Source: Takakia lepidozioides
Taxonomy: Eukaryota > Streptophyta > Takakiopsida > Takakiales > Takakiaceae
Length of the DNA: 64,000 nt
NCBI GenBank assembly: GCA_030704615.1
Contig: CM060731.1
Location: 44,020,001-44,084,000, forward strand
Direction: 5' to 3'
Part shown: in pieces, positions 58,510 through 64,000 of the stretch
Layout: each line of letters starts with the position of its first letter
Numbering within the stretch: the first letter of the stretch is position 1
Translations under genes and position numbers: made by a program
The notes under the pieces: generated by a model
Seen by the model: the letters and a program-made list of their open reading frames with translations, nothing else
The model's database searches: none
Told to the model about the DNA's origin: nothing

Positions 58510-58725
58510 CTATCCGTGTAACCCTTTGTGTTACCCCCCCTGTCTCTCTTGTGGCGTGTAACCCAGAGTGTAACCCACCTACAGAGGACCCCTTTTAAAA
58601 ATCCCTATGGTGTGTAACCCACAAAGTGTAACCCCGTGTAGCCCACCTTCCTTGTAACCCATTTTTCATGTGTAACCCCTCGTGCTGTAACCCTTTTATC
58701 TGGTGTAACCCCTCACACTGTATTG
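58510..58725 (-). repeat. TGTAACCC repeats, intronic block 1
   Basis: GTGTAACCC units at irregular spacing (about ten) after the zinc-finger exon, in the orientation of the left array. Confidence 0.75.
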
Positions 58726-59330
58726 CGCAGGGAGCTCGACATCATCTTAGAAGCGATGATATGGACAGTGTTTTTGCTGCCCACAAGGCGTTTACAGCCC
58801 AGCGCCGCCCATCACTTTGCGATCCATCAGAAAGAATCGTTTATCCAGCTTTGGTGTTGTGGCCTCTTCAACGAATCACCAATAGAAAGCCACAATGGAA
58901 CTCCAATGAACCGTTTTAACTCATACATGCTCATGATGACACCACTTAATGGACAAGTTAATAACCACCGGCGCGCACTTTGAGAGCATTATCAAGTCGA
59001 GACAGGAAGAATGAATCTTAACATGTAGGAGAGGGGATCACATTCCGTGATCAACGATCCCAATTGAGTTTCACCTAGATCAACGATCAGGATTGAGTTT
59101 AATCCAAATGGACCTTGAGCTCCGTTTTCTTTAAGGTGGGAGGTTACTTTAAGGTCAATAAATGGTTATGTTAGTTGACTGACATGGTCCATGTTACTAT
59201 GTTGTTTAATCACTAAAGTGAAAGAGGATGCACACTTTTTGGGCATCTTTGGCTCCAGATAAAGTGATGCGCGTTTGGGCATCCAGTATATGAGAGACCT
59301 TGGGTCTGTAGTGCCTTGGTATCTCTGTAA
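58726..59330 (+). other. Short open segment, unassigned, then gene-free DNA
   Basis: A possible exon after the acceptor TATTGCGCAG at 58731 reads GARHHLRSDDMDSVFAAHKA in one frame and ELDIILEAMIWTVFLLPTRR in another; neither is recognised. The remainder has no visible feature. Confidence 0.3.
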
Positions 59331-59334
59331 GTGT

Positions 59335-59690
59335 TACTCCATCCACTGTCACCCCTCTCGTCGTGTAACCCCTTTGAGTGTAATTCTATAATCAGTGTAA
59401 CCCTCGCTATGTGGAACCCTGTACTCAGTGTAACCCTCGCTGTGTGTAACCCTGTAATCACTGTAACCCTCGGAGTATATAACCCTGTAATCAGTGTACC
59501 CCTAATGTTATCCCTCGCTGTGTTACCCTAGATTTGTTACCCTCTCGTTGTGTAATCTCACAAGTGTAACCCAAGTAGTGTAACCCATTGCAAACTACTG
59601 TCTCTAACAGGGTGGTGTAACCCACATTGTGTAATCCGAACCACTGTCTTGTCCTAGTCAGTGTAACCCTTACATAGTGTAACCCTTGCA
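59335..59690 (-). repeat. TGTAACCC repeats, intronic block 2
   Basis: About 18 units of AGTGTAACCCTCGC / GTGTAACCC type, same orientation as block 1, ending just before the next open segment. Confidence 0.8.
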
Positions 59691-59734
59691 CTTTCAAAAC
59701 CCTCGTTCCACGACTAAAAACCTTTGTCTTTTCC

Positions 59735-61640
59735 CCGATGCAGATGAGTCCGAGCTCATGACCAATCAAGTCGCCAATGCGTTCAAAAACCTTTTTGAGG
59801 CTCAACGTGAGCTTCACGAAGTTGTGTATGGGGCCCCTCCACAATGCGATACAGGGGGCGCAGGGGGCACGTAGACGAGTGATGGGCCCTCTGTGTTACA
59901 GGTTGAGGAGATGGTTAAACCTCGTCTTCATTCAATTTCCGCCCCGCAAAGTGACGATGTACATGACGAGGATATCATTCCAAGTCAATCTGCCGTTGTA
60001 TCTTTGTCGCAGGTTGGTGAATTGTACTCAACCCAGCTGCACTTAGGGGTGAACCTAGCAAACTTGACGCGGGATTTGCCAATGAATTCTGATACTGATA
60101 CTGAAGATGATACATCAAGGTGGAACACCCAAGTGCGAACCTCTTTGTCCGCAACCCCAGTCATTTCTTTTGGAGGTCTTAATCGAAGAACCGGGGACCC
60201 GCTTGACCCAGAGTTTGTGTATGACTTTGAATCTGGAGATGCTGGGTTGAACCCTCCATGCAACAATGTAAGTATTTGTGAGGATCATTTGGTCAACCTC
60301 TCTCAGAATGACACTGTTCGAATGATGCAGACCGAAGATCCAAGTCATTTCGCGCCACAACATGTCACATTGGAGGAGGTGGTCAGTATTGAGGGTGACA
60401 TTGTCCGGGGGATTGAGCAGACAGACAGTCACCGAGCCTTCGTGGGTCACATTGATGTGGAGGGTGACACTGCAAGGGGAGGAGGCCGTGAAACCGAGGG
60501 TTACACTGCACCTGAGGGTGACACTGCGCAGAGAGGAGCAACTGGGAGGGTTACACTGCACCTCAGGGTGACACTGCGGTTACCGGTGTGGCTGACACTG
60601 CCGTGAGGGACATTGTCGTGGGTGACACACCATTGCCCGTGAACACTACAACTTCCGTTGAGAGTGACATTGACATGGGTTACACTGGTAGGGATGACAC
60701 CCCACAGCCAACCCACATGGCAGATGTCCGTGAGTGTAACACTGCCATGGATGACACTCCACTACCACTAGTCGTGGAGGGTGATACTCCTTTGCCACAA
60801 CCACTAGTTGCGACGGATGACGCTCTTCTGCTAGTCAACATGGTCTTGGAGGGTGACAGTGCGGAGAAGGGCGACACAGTCAAGGATGGCATTTGAGGAG
60901 GTTGATGCAAAGAAATGTGACATCAACATGGGTGACAAGGGGTAGGTTGTCACCGAGGAGGTTGTCAGTTGGAAGGGTGACACAGAGTAGGGTCACACTG
61001 AGAAGCGTTTCACTGTGGAGAGACACGAAGAGGAGGATGTTGCGGAGCATCGTGACACTGAGAAGAGGACACCGCCAAGGGTGACACACATAAGATTGTT
61101 ACTCAGCAGGGTGACACTGGGAAGGAACCCGATGAAAAGGGTGACACTGCAAAGAGTGACACTGATAATGCAGCCAAAGAGAAGGGTGACACTGAGAAGG
61201 TAGCCGAAGAGAAGGGTGACACTGAGATGCGTGACACTGAGGAGGTAGCCGAAGAGAAGGGTGACACTGACATGGGCAGCACCGAGGAGGTGAGCTGTGA
61301 CACTTCTGCCCTTGGTCAGTCACCTCCCCAGCACGTCTCAGACGAGGGAGTGCAGTCTTCAGCACTTGCAGCAAACTCAGAACAAGGCACCTTTGGCCCA
61401 AAAATTCCCCCTACCGGCGGCATTGTCAGGGTTGCAGAGAATCCCAGGAGGTCAAAACGGCCCCCTGCTCAAAGAAAGCGGTTGGCTGAACCCCCTAGCG
61501 CTGACAAAGAAGTACATGTTCTTGTCGCACCCAAAAAACAGCGAACCAAATCGAAAGGCAAAAGTGCAGGGGTCTCCGAGGTTGACGTTGTCCAGCAGCA
61601 AGAGGTCCTTGCCAAGCACTTGCGGGAGCGTTCGAGGTAC
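59735..61640 (+). pseudogene. Low-complexity central region with GDT/GYT repeats
   Basis: Blocks: DADESELMTNQVANAFKNLF then EAQRELHEVVYG (59742-59874), and VEEMVKPRLHSISAPQSDDV ... SDTDTEDDTSRW (59902-60560). Then come acidic repeats whose codons are the element's own DNA motif: GGGTGACACTG gives GDT and GGGTTACACTG gives GYT (VEGDTAR, TEGYTAPEGDTA, later EKGDTEKVAEEKGDTE near 61180-61215). The end (61380-61640) is basic: NPRRSKRPPAQRKRLAEP, APKKQRTKSKGKSAG, LAKHLRERS, then a donor GTACCT at 61638. At least two frame changes and stops (60898, 60945, 60990) interrupt it. Confidence 0.5.
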
Positions 61641-61734
61641 CTCATTGTACTTTGATCCTCTCTGATTGTGAATATTGATTATAACTCTTGTATGATGCAT
61701 CGTAATGTTTGTAATGTGCGGTTTGTTGTGCAGA

Positions 61735-62778
61735 CTAAAACAACGGTACTTGACGAAGTTCAGAATGGTGTCGGACCCTCCTGGGGCGCCCGAAGTGAAG
61801 TTTTATTATGGCGATGCCTTCCTGGCTTCTACCCTGTTACAGTTTTACTTGGAAGAGACAAATTTTGAGCCGATGTATAAAATAAGAGCAACTGTCACAG
61901 ATGCATTGTTCTCGGGTTACAACAAACTTCTGGAGCCAAATTGTTTAAGGCTATCGCACCTGAGTTTGTCATCTGTGCTCCTTTCCAGTGGCATGTCATG
62001 CATACCAATGGTAACGATCTGCAGACGCTATTCGGGTTGGTGCAAGAATGGTATACTCAAGATGCCCAAGGGATGGTATTCACCAAGAATCGAGATCTTG
62101 TGGACGTGGTTGTCATCCCTATTGTCTTCGAGTAAATAATTGGAGCGTTGACTGATCATGTTGGGTTACACTCCTCTGTTCTACACTGAGTTGCACTAGT
62201 TTGGAGTTGCACTGCTGACTAGTTGTGTTACACCGTTTAGAGTTACAGTACAAAGGGTTACACTACTGGGTTACACCACTGAGGGTTACACCACAATGGG
62301 TTTCATTGGAGAGTTTTTTTTTCTATTCTGACGTTACGGCTTTGTTTGTGTTGCAGTGATCACTAGAGTGTTGCTGTTTTAGAGCGCCGAGGTCGGATAG
62401 TACATTTGGACTCCCATAAAACCATTGCCCGACCCAAACTCATTGAAGGAATTTTGCGAAATTTTGCCATAGCGTTCTTTGATTGCATGCCTGAATCTGA
62501 TGACTTCAGTTACGTCATGGAGAGGATGGAATGGTTTGAGGCCAGTGTCCCCCAGCAACGGAGCTGTTGGGAGTGCGGCTATTATGCACTTTGTTTTGTG
62601 CAATTTTTACTTGGAGTGGAAGTTCAATGTGAAAACCACAGAAGATCGAACCCGTCATAGGCGGGCGTTTACTGCAAGTTGGTTCGACGAGTCAACCATG
62701 ATAGCTTCCTGTACTCATATGATTAGTTGGCTGTGTGACGAGATGGACAAAGACTTGGTCAAATGGCCAAAGAAATAA
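61735..62778 (+). pseudogene. Ulp1-like (C48) cysteine protease domain, degraded
   Basis: Exon 61735-62131 follows acceptor GTTGTGCAG: LKQRYLTKFRMVSDPPGAPE, VKFYYGDAFLASTLLQFYLE, a frame change near 61935, then LFKAIAPEFVICAPFQWHVM, NRDLVDVVVIPIVF. Donor at 62132, acceptor at 62356; the next exon gives DDH-stop-SVAVLERRG, RIVHLDSHK, FEASVPQQRSCWECGYYALC. This fits the Ulp1 triad: His of H-W, Asp of LDS, oxyanion Gln of PQQ, and Cys of ECG. The Trp after His is a TAG stop. A further frame change leads to WLCDEMDKDLVKWPKK and a stop at 62778. Ulp1 peptidases cleave SUMO; in plants several transposon families carry such genes. Intact activity is unlikely for this copy. Confidence 0.7.
62155..62335 (+). 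repeat. GGGTTACAC repeats within the Ulp1 intron
   Basis: About nine GGTTACAC / GTTGCACT / AGTTACAG units between the two Ulp1 exons. Confidence 0.75.
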
Positions 62779-62839
62779 ATAGCGTCTCTTGATGCATTTT
62801 TTGCTTCTATGTGGTTTGTTCGTAACACTTCACAATTTG

Positions 62840-64000
62840 GGTTTCATGCAATGGGCTTACATGGGGTTACACCTTATTGGGTTACATGAAGTGGAGTCAT
62901 AGACAAGTACTTGGGTACACCTTGGAGCCCTGGGGCAATGGGCTTACACTTTGTGGGTTCACACATAAGTGATGGGTTACACCGTGCCGGGTCTCACAAC
63001 GTGGGGTTACACTTATGGGTTACATGCAATGGGCCTCTCAGGGTTACATGGTTGGGCCTTCCTGGCTATGTCAGGGTCACGTAGCTGAAACAGTATAGTT
63101 TCGTGGCATGTAACCCCACCTCGACTATGCACACTTGTTTTTTTTTTTTTTTTTTGTTTTTTCGCACTGAAGTTTTTGTGCACTGAAGTTCTCAGAGTTA
63201 TACTACATGGGGTTACAAACATGAGGGCTATGTACAATGGGTTACATACGATGGGGTCACAATAGTGGGGGTAACATCTGGTCGGGCTACATACTTCTTG
63301 GAGTTACAACACTCTGGGTTACACTCACTCAAGAGGGTTACACAGTTCTGAGTTACACTGTGCACAGTGACAGTGGGCAGGGTTGCCTATACAAGGGCTA
63401 CGTGTCGTGGAGATACATAAGATGGGGTGATGTAGCATCGGGGTTTACTGCATGCACCCCAAATTGTACAATGGGTTACATGCGATGGGGTGACAACAGT
63501 GGGGGTTACATGTGGTCGGGATACATACTTCTTGGGGTTACACGACAACAAGTTACACTCCGGAGGGCTACACTGGTCCATAACATAGGTTGAACGGAAT
63601 GATTATCTATCTCATGGATTACACGTCCATGGGTTACACACAAATTGGGTTACACATAGAGGGGTTACACATATATGAGTTACACATGCAAGGTGGGTTA
63701 CAGATAGAGGGGTTGCACATAGAGGGGTTACACATACAGGGGCTAGTGTTGGCGACTAAAGGTGCTCGACTTCAGCGTCTTCCCACTCTGTATTGAAGGG
63801 TCATGTAACCCCGGCAGACTAACCCAGACCCTGTAGTCACACTGCAGTCATTGACTTATAATTCTCAGAGTTATACCACTGACAACAATATTCTCTGGGG
63901 TTACATACTGGGATACACTGTTGATAGTTACATTGCAGTTACACTTGGAGTTACACCACAATGAGTTACACTGAAGAGGGTTACACTGTGTGGAGTACGA
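62840..64000 (+). repeat. Right GGGTTACA repeat array, running off the window
   Basis: More than 40 units of GGGTTACAC, GGGTTACATG, GAGTTACAC and similar, spaced 10-40 bp. Segment 63180-63350 is repeated at 63430-63580 (ATACGATGGGGT, GTCGGGCTACATACTTCTTG), so a ~240-bp higher-order unit exists. Orientation is inverse to the left array. Confidence 0.85.
63131..63155. repeat. Poly-T tract
   Basis: About 22 T interrupted by a G, inside the right array. Confidence 0.85.

Noticed and set aside
55266-64000. TGTAACCC / GGGTTACA arrays as telomeric repeats
   Set aside because: Plant telomere repeat is TTTAGGG or a close variant; the unit here is different, irregular and interspersed with coding blocks.

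Overview
The window is nuclear DNA of a land plant. Spliceosomal introns, a plant-type condensin SMC4, a peroxisomal serine:glyoxylate aminotransferase ending in SRI, and a full PLS-class PPR protein with a DYW domain show this. The heavy PPR-DYW load, with one intact gene and several wrecks, and the dense transposon remains would suit a seed-free vascular plant such as a fern or lycophyte, but the species is inferred, not read.

Layout. 110-15383 (+): SMC4 in 29 exons, open and in phase throughout (about 1,260 aa), with introns full of 5'-truncated LINE ends. 15384-21956: gene-free, with foldback elements, a tRNA-derived SINE and a minisatellite. 21957-23162 (-): intronless AGT1 with an ACGT-core tandem repeat upstream. 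25691-28184 (+): six-exon DMT/EamA-like membrane transporter. 29615-30343: two more LINE ends. 30676-33516 (+): intact PPR-DYW gene of 946 aa.

From 34 to 53.4 kb the DNA is a graveyard of PPR-DYW pieces mixed with copies of an OSB-like PDF motif (organellar single-stranded DNA-binding protein). A CACTA (En/Spm) transposon is lodged in one PPR pseudogene, starting at 42003 and ending without a recognisable right terminus near 53125. It carries a minus-strand TNPA/Transposase_24-like gene, a plus-strand tnp2 transposase with a stop and frameshifts, and a satellite array of about 105 bp per unit that holds a stray DYW fragment.

From 55.2 kb to the end lies an unusual unit. A degraded gene with an N-terminal CCHC/BED-like zinc finger, a low-complexity centre and a C-terminal Ulp1 (C48) protease domain is flanked and interrupted by thousands of bases of TGTAACCC / GGGTTACA repeats. 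The orientation of the repeats switches block by block, and the same motif is also read as protein (GDT/GYT repeats). This is the best candidate for an undescribed element.

The intact genes (SMC4, AGT1, transporter, PPR-DYW) have no evident shared pathway and look like ordinary neighbours in a transposon-rich chromosome.
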